Assembly: GCF_006968745.1 (NCBI RefSeq)
Contig: NZ_CP030118.1
Span: 3,174,654 to 3,238,653, forward strand
DNA: 64,000 nucleotides
Origin: Brasilonema sennae CENA114
GTDB lineage: Bacteria > Cyanobacteriota > Cyanobacteriia > Cyanobacteriales > Nostocaceae
Direction: 5' to 3'
Of this stretch, positions 35,642 through 45,174 are shown piece by piece (positions within the stretch are counted from its first letter, which is position 1; each line of letters opens with the position of its first letter). Below the pieces are notes generated by a model. The model had not been told where the DNA came from. It did no database searches and saw only the letters and a program-made list of their open reading frames with translations. The translations under genes and the position numbers were made by a program.

Positions 35642-35920
35642 TTATTGAATTTCTACATAAAGTTTCTTCCCCAAGGCATTCGCATATCTTTCTAAAGTAG
35701 AGATACCAACATCAGATCCATCGTTTTCGATTCTGATAATTATAGATTCATGCAAATTTAACCGACGTGCTAATTCTTCTTGTGTGATTCCCGCTTCAAT
35801 TCTTGCTTGCGCCAGCAGCACCCCAATTTTAAAACTGGAAAATCCAGATTCAAAATCTTTACCAAACTCCGGATCGGTTTGCTTGCGTCTGGCAATGTAT
35901 TTCTCTACATCACTCATCAT
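35642..35920 (-). CDS. HigA-type XRE antitoxin
   Basis: 92 residues. The C-terminal two thirds are a Cro/C1-type HTH (KIGVLLAQARIEAGITQEEL, ARRLNLHESIIIRIEN), and the N-terminal part (RKQTDPEFGKDFESG) is the usual toxin-contact extension of HigA-like antitoxins. Upstream on the same strand, overlapping its start by 11 bases, is the last part of a toxin gene. The rest of that toxin gene is missing, so this is now an orphan antitoxin that could still repress its own promoter or counter a related toxin. Confidence 0.85.
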   Translation of the reverse strand: MMSDVEKYIARRKQTDPEFGKDFESGFSSFKIGVLLAQARIEAGITQEELARRLNLHESIIIRIENDGSDVGISTLERYANALGKKLYVEIQ

Positions 35921-35999
35921 TTTGCTTCCTGCTTAAATAATCTCTTTTTCGTTGTTCTGCTAACTCAATCTCTTGGGCTACCGTGGTGTACACATCTCA
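35910..35999 (-). pseudogene. C-terminal remnant of a HigB/RelE-type toxin
   Basis: The frame ending at 35910 reads DVYTTVAQEIELAEQRKRDY, the C-terminal helix typical of toxins paired with this antitoxin type. Upstream there is a stop and then a dispersed repeat (36007-36087), and no matching N-terminal part was found beyond it. The stop overlaps the antitoxin start, as in intact operons of this type. Confidence 0.65.
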
Positions 36000-36006
36000 C
36001 TCAAAA

Positions 36007-36087
36007 CCTCACCCTCGCTTGAATCGGCGCTAAAATCTTTCCCTCTCCTTACTAAGGAGAGGGATGCCCGATAGGGCAGGGTGAGGT
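36007..36087. repeat. Dispersed palindromic repeat beside the toxin remnant
   Basis: Another copy of the CTCTCCTTACTAAGGAGAGGG family with a CCTCACC left end and GGTGAGG right end, here with ~25 extra bases in the left half. Confidence 0.8.
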
Positions 36088-36307
36088 TCAACTCTCGCTT
36101 CGTTGCCAGAAAGTCGCAACCCCAAAATCCAGAAAAAACCAACGTATCTTAACCAGGAGATCAAATATACTGCTTGAGTTGTGTCCCAGCAAATCCGCAC
36201 ATAGTCTTATATTGTCCATAAACAACCTATGACTTCTGTTAGAAGAATAATTACGTTTTTACAGCTAGTCTTGACTTATATTCAGGACGGCTCATTCGCT
36301 TGAAGAT

Positions 36308-36341
36308 AGGTTGATTTTGACTCCTTTTCCGGAGCCAACCT
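36308..36341 (+). promoter_or_regulatory. Inverted-repeat structure upstream of the low-temperature-type gene
   Basis: AGGTTG ... CTCC ttttcc GGAG ... CAACCT can form a two-part hairpin about 70 bases upstream of the gene at 36413. It may be a 5' UTR structure; function unknown. Confidence 0.35.
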
Positions 36342-36412
36342 GTGATTGAGGCGAGTTTGCTCCGGTTCTGAAACTGTAAAAAGTGTTGAAAATTAACGAA
36401 TGGAGTCTTGTA

Positions 36413-36763
36413 ATGATAAATTTGATTTCTAAGGCATTTGCTCAGATCAATTCTCTATTTAACCAACTTCAGGTAAAACGTTTTTTCGCTGTGGTTCTAG
36501 CTGGGTTGCTAGTGCTGACAACAAATGTTACTAATGAGAGTAGTGACAAAAATTTAACCAACAGAGTTAACCAAGCCCTAGAGCGGAACTCTTCCGACAG
36601 ACCGCAAACAGTAGGAGAATGGTTTAAAGAAGCTCGGGAAACCGAAGGTGCTCCTGCTGAACGTGCCAAAAGAATTGCAGGACAATCAGCTGAAGCTGTA
36701 AAAGACTTGGGTAAGGTGTACCCAGATACTGCTGAAAGGACTGCTGATAGTGTAAAGGACTAG
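36413..36763 (+). CDS. Low-temperature-induced-protein-like small protein
   Basis: 116 residues from the ATG at 36413, chosen for the GGAG 8 bases upstream; the frame opens to 36383. A hydrophobic segment (VKRFFAVVLAGLLVLTT) near residues 22-38 acts as signal or anchor. The rest is charged and helical, with GEWFKEARETEGAPAERAKR and repeated EAVKD/ADSVKD. This resembles cyanobacterial low-temperature-induced (Lti-like) periplasmic or membrane-associated proteins. The role is unclear. Confidence 0.6.
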   Translation: MINLISKAFAQINSLFNQLQVKRFFAVVLAGLLVLTTNVTNESSDKNLTNRVNQALERNSSDRPQTVGEWFKEARETEGAPAERAKRIAGQSAEAVKDLGKVYPDTAERTADSVKD

Positions 36764-36802
36764 TATAAAGGACAAAGCAAACTAGGCAGATAAACGGGTA
36801 AA

Positions 36803-36972
36803 CTCAAATCTTGCACTTTACCGGTGAGTACGCCTTGAACTAAAGTTCAAGGCTAATAGATCAAGTCCGTTAAAACGGACTCAAAGGCTTACCCAGTCCG
36901 TTTTAACGAACTTTGATTTTGAGCCAAGAAATTGATTTTTTGGCGGACTAAAAAGCAGATGCAAGATCTGAG
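36803..36972. mobile_element. Complete MITE-like element with TSD
   Basis: 170 bases. Ends CTCAAATCTTGCA and TGCAAGATCTGAG are inverted repeats with one mismatch. A 4-bp TAAA flanks both sides as a target-site duplication. Inside are two nested hairpins (GTCCGTTAAAACGGAC-type). It has no coding capacity. A related copy lies at 24483. Confidence 0.75.
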
Positions 36973-37035
36973 TAAACAGAGATTTTAGAAGACAAGTGAC
37001 AGGGTACAGGGGAACTGTAACCTGTCACTTATTGC

Positions 37036-37109
37036 TTTTTTACAGTTATCAGTTATCAGGTAGGAAACGGACTCGTCCACCCCTTGTTCACTGTTCACTG
37101 TTCACTGTT
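37036..37109. repeat. STRR-type tandem repeats
   Basis: A CAGTTAT array and a TTCACTG array flank a short spacer between the MITE and the ycf45 gene. Confidence 0.75.
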
Positions 37110-38855
37110 TTAAGCCGGATAGATCCGCAAACGCCGATTTGGTTCTTCCCCAAAGCTATTAGATTTCAGCCGATAGTGTTCTACCAATTCGTGCTGCATT
37201 TTCCGCACTTGAGGAGAACGGGGCAATAATTCGACTGGCTGTCCTTTGGGAATCACGATTTGCTCTACAGCAAGTCTTGCTTCTTCCAGCGCGTCCATTT
37301 CATCATCACTGGCGCTGTGGAGAAACAGTTGCATTTCGCGATCGTCGTTAACTTCCGGATCGTCCATATTCAGCAACCGCCGCAAGCCTCGGGTAATCTG
37401 CGGTAGAGTGCTGGACTTGATCATATGAATTGGTATTTGACGTGCTCTAGCCATTTGCCGTAATTTGGCGTGGTTTTTGACGTGCGATCGCAACGCCAAT
37501 ATAGCATCAGCACTATCAAGATCTTTTGTCAATGTTACTGGTAAAGAAAGAACCCCAACTACCTGTTCCAATTGGCTCCGGCTAACGCCATAGGGATATA
37601 CGTGCAGTGGCAAATCTTCGCCGTTAGGTCCTGCATGTCTAGTAGTGGTGGAGTCGAAATCAAAGCCATCAAAACCATTAAAGGATTCATCGAGTAAGCG
37701 GTCAAACTCACTAACTCCAGAACTCTTTTGGCTTTGTTGACCAGACAATGTCGGTAGGGGTATCATTTGCCCAGTAGCACGCCAGCCGTTTGTTTGTCGT
37801 GCTGGTGCTGGGAAAGATTCTTCTCCACCGAGTGTTTGTCCACGACCGTTGATTGCGGTAAGCTGACGAGTGACGTTCACATTGCCATTGTCATCCACAG
37901 TTCTAACTTGCGGACTAGGCTGACGCCCCCGTAGGAGAGTATCAACTGTGTCAGCGACGCTGTCGTGAACTACCCAGCGTTGCCGTTCTAACATTTCCAC
38001 CGCAATCTCGAAAGTGGGAGGTGCTTTGCGTTCTAAAACTGTCTTTTGAGTTCCTCGCCGTCTGGCTTCATCGTCTCCCAGTGTCACAGCCTGGATACCA
38101 CCAACCAAGTCAGCAAGCGTCGGATTTTTGATCAGGTTTTCAATCTGATTACCGTGAGCAGTTCCTACCAACTGGACACCTCGTTCGGCAATAGTACGAG
38201 CTGCTAAGGCTTCCAGTTCTGTACCAATTTCATCAATAACGATGACTTCTGGCATATGGTTTTCCACAGCTTCAATCATCACTTGATGCTGTTGTTCTGG
38301 ATGAGCCACTTGCATCCGCCGTGAGCGACCGATCGCGGGGTGGGCAACGTCACCATCTCCGGCGATTTCGTTAGAAGTGTCAATTATGACTACTCGCTTG
38401 TGGAAATCATCCGCTAAAACACGGGCAATCTCCCGTAGTGCAGTGGTTTTACCCACACCAGGGCGTCCTAGCATGAGAATTGATTTTCCAGTTTCTACCA
38501 AATCGCGGATCATGCCAATTGTGCCGAATATTGCCCGACCAACACGACAGGTTAAGCCGATAATCTTACCACTGCGGTTGCGGATGGCACTAATTCTGTG
38601 CAGGGTTTGCTCAATTCCTGCCCGATTATCCGCGCCAAAGGTTCCCACTCTCTTGATGCAATCATCTATCTGTTCTTGCGTAACCGGTGTTTCGCCCAGA
38701 TACTCTGCTTGATTGGGAAAGCGAGCTTCAGGACGACGACCCAAATCCAAGACCACTTCTACTAGGCTATCTCGTTGAGGATGCTTTTCTAGTATCTGCT
38801 GCAAATCTTGGGGTAAAATGTCCAACAATTTTTGAAGATCGTCTTTAATCGTCAT
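37110..38855 (-). CDS. ycf45: Ycf45-type AAA ATPase with R3H domain
   Basis: 581 residues. The central ATPase resembles SpoIIIAA: Walker A is MLGRPGVGKTTALREIA, Walker B is VIVIDEIGTELEALAA, followed by GTAHGNQIENLI. The C-terminal end holds an R3H-like nucleic-acid-binding part (RRLLNMDDPEVND to LPRSPQVRKMQHELVEHYRL). Ycf45 is conserved in cyanobacteria and red-algal plastids; its task is not established, though RNA or DNA binding is likely. It is followed upstream on the same strand by ldpA, 107 bases away. Confidence 0.9.
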   Translation of the reverse strand: MTIKDDLQKLLDILPQDLQQILEKHPQRDSLVEVVLDLGRRPEARFPNQAEYLGETPVTQEQIDDCIKRVGTFGADNRAGIEQTLHRISAIRNRSGKIIGLTCRVGRAIFGTIGMIRDLVETGKSILMLGRPGVGKTTALREIARVLADDFHKRVVIIDTSNEIAGDGDVAHPAIGRSRRMQVAHPEQQHQVMIEAVENHMPEVIVIDEIGTELEALAARTIAERGVQLVGTAHGNQIENLIKNPTLADLVGGIQAVTLGDDEARRRGTQKTVLERKAPPTFEIAVEMLERQRWVVHDSVADTVDTLLRGRQPSPQVRTVDDNGNVNVTRQLTAINGRGQTLGGEESFPAPARQTNGWRATGQMIPLPTLSGQQSQKSSGVSEFDRLLDESFNGFDGFDFDSTTTRHAGPNGEDLPLHVYPYGVSRSQLEQVVGVLSLPVTLTKDLDSADAILALRSHVKNHAKLRQMARARQIPIHMIKSSTLPQITRGLRRLLNMDDPEVNDDREMQLFLHSASDDEMDALEEARLAVEQIVIPKGQPVELLPRSPQVRKMQHELVEHYRLKSNSFGEEPNRRLRIYPA

Positions 38856-38962
38856 GCTTTTTATGGTGACGTTTTTTAGAGATACTTGGACACTTGTAGT
38901 ACGAGGAGGATCACCCCGCCACCAGAAAGTGTCCGCAACGCGCGAATCGGGAACAGTGTTCC

Positions 38963-40084
38963 CTACTGCTGTGACTTGAGCTGGGAAACGAGAGAATGTG
39001 CAAGCGAAACCGCTTGAGCGAGCAATTCTGGTTCTTCTTCTAAGCGGACAGTTGTTTGAACATAAGCATTTTTCACCTCCCTTGCTTCTAATTGCTCAAG
39101 AATTGGTGACAGTAGTACCCGGGCGTAACTACCGTAAGCGATACCAGCAATGGAAGAGGAGGAAGAGGACGAAGAGGAATAAGCTTCCCCCGCTCTCTTC
39201 AGAAGATCCATTGCCTTCAACTTGGCAACAGTGTAGCTGTTGGTTCCACCAGCTAATTGCACATATCCCGGTAATTTAGCTGCCAAGACTTTTTGCCCTA
39301 ACTTGACGGCGGCCTGAGTGGTACCATCACCAATATCCCCACTCATCGGACGACCGTCAGTCTGCCAAATTAAAGCACACGGTATGGGGGCAATTACGTT
39401 ATAAAGGGCGTGAAGATAGTCAATCAGACCGTCTCCATCTGGACAACTGATGGCGACTAACTTCAAACGCTCAACCCAAGGTAAAATCGCTTGCCACAAT
39501 CTTGTAAATTCTGTCAAACGCCCAACATTTGTATGAATTTCTACGGCATCTACTCCTGATGACAGGATCAATGGTGCGATCGCTCCTGGCGTTGATACAT
39601 ATGACCTTGTATAAATTATATCGTATGGACAAATGGGTATGCAACGACCACACCCGTAGCATTTTTGTGATATAATCCCTGATGATTCGTTTTTTATACT
39701 ATTAAAAACAATTGCTTGGGCTGGACAAATCCTTTCACATGGTCTATCACATTCCTTGGGGCATTCTGTAGAATTAAACTCAGCTTTGCGGAAATGTGGA
39801 TCTTCCCCGTCGTTGAGACTAACCATCAACAGGGGAGACCTTCCAGGCAAGCCAAATCCTTGCTGCCCAGCAACCTCTGATAAGGCAGAGGCAGCTTGCA
39901 GCCCTTCTTTGGCTGCGGCAATAACAGCTGGATCAGCGGCAACATCTATGCAGTCAGCGCCAGCCAAAGTGTAGGCTAGTGTTAAACTTCTAACCGCAGG
40001 CAGATGTTGGTAGCTGGCCCCGCAGATGAGCTTGAACCAGTGACCTTGTTTGAGGGATCGTAAAGGGTCTAGCAGATGAGTCAC
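38963..40084 (-). CDS. ldpA: LdpA, Fe-S protein of the circadian input pathway
   Basis: 373 residues. Two 4Fe-4S motifs are visible: CPKECDRPCERICPAQ and CYGCGRCIPICPYD. The N-terminus (LRSLKQGHWFKLICGASYQH) and the following TIM-barrel-like body match LdpA, which senses redox state and tunes the KaiABC clock period with CikA in Synechococcus. Near residue 307 is a run of nine or ten Ser residues encoded by a TCC/TCT-type simple repeat, which is unusual for the family and could vary in length. It is transcribed in the same direction as ycf45. Confidence 0.9.
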   Translation of the reverse strand: MTHLLDPLRSLKQGHWFKLICGASYQHLPAVRSLTLAYTLAGADCIDVAADPAVIAAAKEGLQAASALSEVAGQQGFGLPGRSPLLMVSLNDGEDPHFRKAEFNSTECPKECDRPCERICPAQAIVFNSIKNESSGIISQKCYGCGRCIPICPYDIIYTRSYVSTPGAIAPLILSSGVDAVEIHTNVGRLTEFTRLWQAILPWVERLKLVAISCPDGDGLIDYLHALYNVIAPIPCALIWQTDGRPMSGDIGDGTTQAAVKLGQKVLAAKLPGYVQLAGGTNSYTVAKLKAMDLLKRAGEAYSSSSSSSSSIAGIAYGSYARVLLSPILEQLEAREVKNAYVQTTVRLEEEPELLAQAVSLAHSLVSQLKSQQ

Positions 40085-40299
40085 ATCTCTATTATGCTAT
40101 GGGACGGAAAAATGTAAGAGGTGGCTCACAAAAGTTTTGATGATTATTTTTTTCTATTTCAAATGAGAAAACTTTTGTTTTCAAGTCTTGCGTGAGATTT
40201 TGTTGAGAATCTGTATTTTGGGAGTTTGATGACCGAAGAAAGAACTCAGAACACAGAACTCAGTACTCAGAATCAGTAAAAAGGATACAAGCCCACGCC

Positions 40300-40750
40300 A
40301 GATGCTAACTCCTGCCCAGACGCTGCTTTGTAAGTCCCAAAGGGACACGCTTACGCGTATCTCCTGCCCAGACGCTGCGCGTTCGCTCGATTCGTGCGCT
40401 TGCGCTTACAAGTCGGGAAACCCCTTTGGGTGTGCGCAGAGCGCACGCCTTACGGCGAACGCCCTAGTGGGAACGGCCACGCCTTACGGTGAGTCCAGCG
40501 CTGCGGGAGGGTCTCCCTCCGCAGGCGACTGGCGAACCCGGAGGGCTATCGGGAACGCCCGTCGCCTGACGCCACATTCTACCCTGCCCGAAGGCGTTCC
40601 GCCTACAACGGGGCGGCAGCTTTTCGGGGGAAGCTTCCCCCGAAAACGTGCCTTGGGAACCCCCGCAAGGCGCTGCTCTGGGCACAGAAGTGGCAGATGA
40701 GGGAAACCCTCCCGCAGCACTGGTTTCACCGCCCACAGCACTGGCTCCTG
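40300..40750. repeat. Dense cluster of nested GC-rich palindromic repeats
   Basis: About 450 bases almost wholly made of short palindromes: GCTGCGGGAGGG / CCCTCCGCAG, a CGGGGGAAGCTTCCCCCG perfect palindrome, and several copies of the CTGGCGAACCCGGAGGG repeat seen at 15.6 and 16.05 kb. Open frames on both strands here are by-products of the GC-rich repeats. The rest of 40085-40983 has nothing else recognised. Confidence 0.8.
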
Positions 40751-40983
40751 TGTTTAAACATAAAGATATATTTCGAGATACATAGTACTGAAGTTGAGGC
40801 ATCCTTGTTCAAATCCACGCTTATTTATCGGGAGGCAACGCGGTCTTGGAGGTTTCCTCCTTAGAACGCTTGCCGTGATGTATTCTGAGTTCCTACTCTG
40901 TGGTCTTCTTAAGATATTGCTTGTGTTGTGAAAGGCTGAGCAGTTGAACAGGCTGATTGTATTTATAGTCACTCAATAGTTAA

Positions 40984-42465
40984 TTATGTATTTGGATGCT
41001 TGACTGGGATTTCGATGATAAACTCTGCTCCTTCTCCTGGTAAGGAGTTGCAACTAATTTGCCCTTGATGTTTTTGTACCACAATCTGATGGCTGATTGC
41101 TAATCCCAGTCCACTGCCTTTACCAACAGGCTTTGTCGTAAAAAATGGGTCAAAGGTTCTTGATCGGACTGACTCATCCATACCAAATCCATTGTCAGTG
41201 ATACTAATTTTGACTGTATTATCATCTGCCAACTCTGTACGAATACGAATCACAGGAGGACAAATTGTGGAGCTAACGTCATGAGTTGGTGAGTTGGTAA
41301 AGTGTAATGGTCTTATTTTTTGGCCATCTTCCCATTGGCAGATGTCTTGATCACAAAGCTTGTGCTCATCTTCCCCTATTCGGTGAAATTTTGGATGGCT
41401 TGCGCTACTAAGACTTGTGTTCATCTGTCCACCAGAACAAGACGACATCTTCCACTTACTATGCGCCTGTGTTGACTCCAAGGCATCGATCGCATTATTC
41501 AAGATATGCAGAAACACTTGGTTCAGTTCGCTAGCATAACAAGTGACAGGCGGCAAATTGTCGTCATACTCTTTTACGACAACAATGGGACAACGATATG
41601 TTGTTTCCTTGAGTCGATGCTGCAACATCACCAAAGTACTGTCTATACCTTCATGAATGTTTACCGACTTCATCTGGGCTTCGTCAACCCGAGAAAATTT
41701 TTGTAGCGCTAGTACAATGTGCCGAATGCGATCGGCACCTCTGTTCATAGCACCTAATAAGTTTTTCAGGTCACACATCAAAAAATTTAGGTCTATCTCC
41801 TGAACAATCTGCTCAATCTTTGGTGTCGAATGTGGATATTCTTGCTGATAGAGTGAAATCACACCGACCAGTTCTTGCATATATTGCCCAACATATTCAA
41901 GATTGCCATAAATAAAACTGATTGGATTATTCACCTCATGGGCAATTCCGGCAACCAATTGCCCCAATGCGACCATCTTCTCATTTTGAATTTGTTTAAC
42001 TTGAGCAGCTTTTAAATCGTCAAGAGCATTTTGCAACAAAAGATTTTTTTCTTGAAGTTTAATTTCTAATAGACGCAAGTTAATCTGATTTTCAATTCGT
42101 AAGATAACTTCCGCCACAGAAAAAGGTTTAGTTATATAGTCTACACCTCCCACATCAAAGGCTTTTACTTTATCTAACACATCATCTAGAGCACTAATAA
42201 AAATCACTGGGACTTCACAAGTTCTTTCGTCATCCTTAAGTTGCTGACAAAGCTCATACCCATTTACTCCTGGCATGTTAATATCTAGCAAAATGACATC
42301 AGGCAAAACCATTTGACACGCCATCAGTCCCATTTTGCCATTTAAGGCTTTACGAACTTCATAACCTTGTGCAGTCAGCATTGCTGACAACAGACGTAGG
42401 TTGTCTGGTGTATCATCAACGACTAGAATATTGCCTTTATATTCTTGACCTTGATTTCTATGCAT
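40984..42465 (-). CDS. Response-regulator/histidine-kinase hybrid (REC-HisKA-HATPase)
   Basis: 493 residues from Met at 42465; the frame opens to 42510 but the shorter start sits at the usual distance from the receiver. The receiver has [18 protein letters not shown] (phospho-Asp) and YITKPFS. A coiled coil leads to the H-box ([20 protein letters not shown]), then HATPase motifs ([32 protein letters not shown]). Between N and G1 boxes lies a polar, low-complexity insert of ~70 residues (near [15 protein letters not shown]). It should be cytosolic, relaying signals from another kinase. Confidence 0.9.
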   Translation of the reverse strand: MHRNQGQEYKGNILVVDDTPDNLRLLSAMLTAQGYEVRKALNGKMGLMACQMVLPDVILLDINMPGVNGYELCQQLKDDERTCEVPVIFISALDDVLDKVKAFDVGGVDYITKPFSVAEVILRIENQINLRLLEIKLQEKNLLLQNALDDLKAAQVKQIQNEKMVALGQLVAGIAHEVNNPISFIYGNLEYVGQYMQELVGVISLYQQEYPHSTPKIEQIVQEIDLNFLMCDLKNLLGAMNRGADRIRHIVLALQKFSRVDEAQMKSVNIHEGIDSTLVMLQHRLKETTYRCPIVVVKEYDDNLPPVTCYASELNQVFLHILNNAIDALESTQAHSKWKMSSCSGGQMNTSLSSASHPKFHRIGEDEHKLCDQDICQWEDGQKIRPLHFTNSPTHDVSSTICPPVIRIRTELADDNTVKISITDNGFGMDESVRSRTFDPFFTTKPVGKGSGLGLAISHQIVVQKHQGQISCNSLPGEGAEFIIEIPVKHPNT

Positions 42466-42552
42466 TTCAAAAAAACTGATATGGCAATTTGAGAAATATT
42501 TGGCACGCAAGACAAATTTCAGCTTAGTGTGGCTGAAATCTGTCTGTTACCA

Positions 42553-43509
42553 TCATGCATCAAATTTACCACCAAGAGTGGTCCAAGTTAGTTTACCCAG
42601 CTCTCCATCTACAGTTAAACCGGCTGCTTTCTGAAATGCTTTGACAGCAGCTTCCGTTTGAGGACCAAAATTTCCATCTGCGCTTCCTGCGTTGTACCCT
42701 CTTGCATTCAGCACTTTTTGCACAGCCTTGACATCATCTCCTATCCTTCCTTGACGAAGATTACGTCTAAGTACTGGTAATACAAAGCCAGAATATGTCA
42801 AATTCCAAGCTTCACCACGTTCACCTTCCTTGGGAATACGCCAAATTGATGAGCCAGGATAGTTATTCAGGTAATCTTGAAGTTCAGCGGCTGTTGCAGG
42901 TTTTGCTGTATCACTTTCCGAATCCCAAACGGGTAAGATTGGTTTTTTCAAACCCAAATTTTTGTAAGCATCTAGACAATCTTTAACTTCTTCTGGAGTC
43001 GTGGGTTTGAAAGTGAACTTCTCAAAATAGATTTGTAGGAACGCTAAGTCGCAATACTTATCCAAAATCTGCCAAGGAACATTAGGGTGGAGTCGAGGAT
43101 TTCCAAAAGTTGTATATCCTAAAGTTCCTTCCTTGACGATCATACGCACAGCAGAAAGAAGCTTGTCTAGATTTGTATGTGTGCTTGGATCTTCTACTTC
43201 TTTTTCTACATCAACAATATAGCCATCCAGTCCACAGTTAAGAGCTTGCCTAACTTTTACAATTTGTCTAGTAATATCAGCAGTACCATAGTGATATCCC
43301 CATCCATACACTTCGATCTCACGAGACTTAAATTCCTGAATAATTTCTGGAGAACACTGCCAATTCCAAAAAGTTGGTTTACCTTGATATTTTCCATCAA
43401 AAACCTTAAGATAAACACGCTGTACTTTTCGTTCAACAAGCTTGTCCAGATAATCAGCACGAATCTCTGAAAGCTTCCAAATCCAAATTCCGTTGGGATC
43501 TTGTGCCAT
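42553..43509 (-). CDS. Glycoside-hydrolase-like protein with peptidoglycan-binding domain
   Basis: 318 residues. The first ~235 residues form a TIM-barrel-like domain (GIWIWKLSEIRADYLDKL, VYLKVFDGKY, DGYIVDVEKEVED with acidic residues in the catalytic position). The C-terminal ~70 residues are a PG_binding_1 domain (RQGRIGDDVKAVQKVLNARG, DGNFGPQTEAAVKAFQ). No signal peptide is seen, which is odd for a cell-wall enzyme. It may act at cell lysis, be exported by another route, or bind glycans in the cytosol. Confidence 0.78.
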   Translation of the reverse strand: MAQDPNGIWIWKLSEIRADYLDKLVERKVQRVYLKVFDGKYQGKPTFWNWQCSPEIIQEFKSREIEVYGWGYHYGTADITRQIVKVRQALNCGLDGYIVDVEKEVEDPSTHTNLDKLLSAVRMIVKEGTLGYTTFGNPRLHPNVPWQILDKYCDLAFLQIYFEKFTFKPTTPEEVKDCLDAYKNLGLKKPILPVWDSESDTAKPATAAELQDYLNNYPGSSIWRIPKEGERGEAWNLTYSGFVLPVLRRNLRQGRIGDDVKAVQKVLNARGYNAGSADGNFGPQTEAAVKAFQKAAGLTVDGELGKLTWTTLGGKFDA

Positions 43510-43722
43510 ATTCTTTAGTTCTTTATTTCGTAAAAATGACAGGCAAGTAAAGTATACCCATAGATTTTATAGATTGTTTCCTAGAGTATCGTCTACAACC
43601 TTTGCCTGTAACTGCTTCAATAATTTATCTATTAATTCCAGAAGATTTCAAAAATTTGTTGTGCAATTGCGTCATTATATGGCATATTGCTTTTTCTGCT
43701 TCAGTTTTGGTGATAATGAGCC

Positions 43723-43932
43723 ATGAGAACTATCTGGGTAAATGAACAACTTGATCCATCTGGAATGATTTATGCCTGTATTGCTTGCTGTAACGAGTCC
43801 CAAGCCAAAGACTGTCATGAGTCATTTAAGCAAAATTTAACTGAGGAGCAAAAGGCATGGGGGTGGGTGGCGCGGTTGCGAACAGTTAATTCTTGGGATG
43901 ACGTTCCGGTGAATGCTTTAAAGTTGGATTGA
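43723..43932 (+). CDS. Conserved-looking 69-residue hypothetical protein
   Basis: Starts MRTIWVNEQLDPSGMIYACI and contains a CIACC cluster and SFKQNLTEEQKAWGWVARLR. I do not know a function. The composition and codon use look coding. There is no strong Shine-Dalgarno. The gene stands alone. Confidence 0.55.
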   Translation: MRTIWVNEQLDPSGMIYACIACCNESQAKDCHESFKQNLTEEQKAWGWVARLRTVNSWDDVPVNALKLD

Positions 43933-44599
43933 AGCCGCAAGTCAGAATTCTCAATTCCGACGATTGCAAATCATCCACATAAAACCGATAAATGAGCGCA
44001 CGGAAATTACGACGCTCTTGCAGCACGCCCTTGGGGTTCGCCCATTCCCCAGGTTTCCCCCCAGAGCGTGGAAACCTAGTGCTCTGACAACCCAAAATTG
44101 CCAGGTTAAGGCAAGCACGGGGAGAGTAAGATTTTTTCACCTCATCAACCCGTCAAAGTTAGTGTGTTGCACTACTAATCGAGGACTGCCTCACTTTTGA
44201 CTAAGAATATTTGTAGTAGTAGGTTGAGAAGAACCAAGTCAAACCCAACAAAGCGTCCCAAATGTCGGGTTTCGTTCACTGGATCCAACCTACACATTTT
44301 TGTTTTTTGGGCAAAACCCGAGCAGTGTTGAGTCGAGAACTGGCTTACTTTTGACGTGAGTTCGATGCGCAAGAGTGTCTCACAATTCAAATAGGACTGC
44401 TATAGCAAAGTGAAAATAAAAAACTTATCATAAAAGGTAAAAGAAAGATTAAAGATTTATTAAAGATAAGTATAATACTAGAAACAGCTTGAAAGTATCT
44501 CTTCTAGTAGGGAAAATTGATATTTATTTTGACTATTTAAGAGTTATCATCAAAAAAAAAGATCGATGTCAAAAACTTGTAAAAACCAAATAAAGTTGA
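43933..44599. other. Intergenic region with dispersed repeat
   Basis: About 670 bases without a supported gene. It includes a copy (around 44235-44295) of the AACCCAACA ... GGGTTTCGTTC ... CCAACCTAC repeat that also occurs at 60892-60958. Frames on the minus strand here run through that repeat. Confidence 0.5.
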
Positions 44600-45160
44600 G
44601 TGCAATATCCGACAGTTTACACTTCTGCTGGAGGCTGTCCCATTAATTTGGTTGGCAAAAGGGGACAAGCAGTTCAAATTTCAATTCATGTTCCTAGTCT
44701 GTATATCTGTGCCAACCGCGAGCAGATATTACCAGATTGGAAAAAACAGCTTTTCTTGTGGGTGGTGATTGTTTTACAGCAATCAAGATATGAACTTGTA
44801 GAAAGTACACCGAAAATTGAGACAGAAAAACAAAGGTTACGGGAAAAGTTTATGAGATTTGGCTGTGATGTGGCATTTAATCTGCGCGATCGCCATTATT
44901 TAACAGACCTAATCGACCCCCGCACTGGCTATCCTTTGCTTTCCCGTCCAGGGAAAATTCTGCACGATGATACCGCAGCTGTAAAAGCTTTACTGCATTA
45001 TCCGGTTATTCAGAACAAATGCCGTTTATTAGTCCACCCGAAGTGGGGAATGGCAGTTTATCCTGGAATTTTGATATCACAAGCTCCCCCAATGATCATA
45101 GAGTGGGTTATCAAGAGCATAGCCCCCCTGCATGACTGGAAGATAAAAGATGAAAGATGA
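44600..45160 (+). CDS. Methylmalonic aciduria/homocystinuria type D (MMADHC)-like protein
   Basis: 186 residues with a GTG start at 44600. Distinct blocks are GGCPINLVGKRGQAVQISIH, FMRFGCDVAFNLRDRHYLTD, LIDPRTGYPLLSRPGK and HPKWGMAVYPG. These match cyanobacterial proteins placed in the MMADHC family, whose human member directs cobalamin to its two enzymes. In cyanobacteria the role is not established. It has no membrane segment. It converges on the epimerase gene, 14 bases apart at the stops. Confidence 0.7.
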   Translation: MQYPTVYTSAGGCPINLVGKRGQAVQISIHVPSLYICANREQILPDWKKQLFLWVVIVLQQSRYELVESTPKIETEKQRLREKFMRFGCDVAFNLRDRHYLTDLIDPRTGYPLLSRPGKILHDDTAAVKALLHYPVIQNKCRLLVHPKWGMAVYPGILISQAPPMIIEWVIKSIAPLHDWKIKDER

Positions 45161-45174
45161 AAAATTTATACTTT

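Noticed and set aside
40302..40802. Several frames of 85-132 codons on both strands
   Set aside because: They lie in GC-rich nested palindromes, which lack stops by composition; the products are low-complexity.
44175..44390. 71-codon leftward frame
   Set aside because: It runs through a dispersed GGGTTTCG-type repeat and has no recognisable features.
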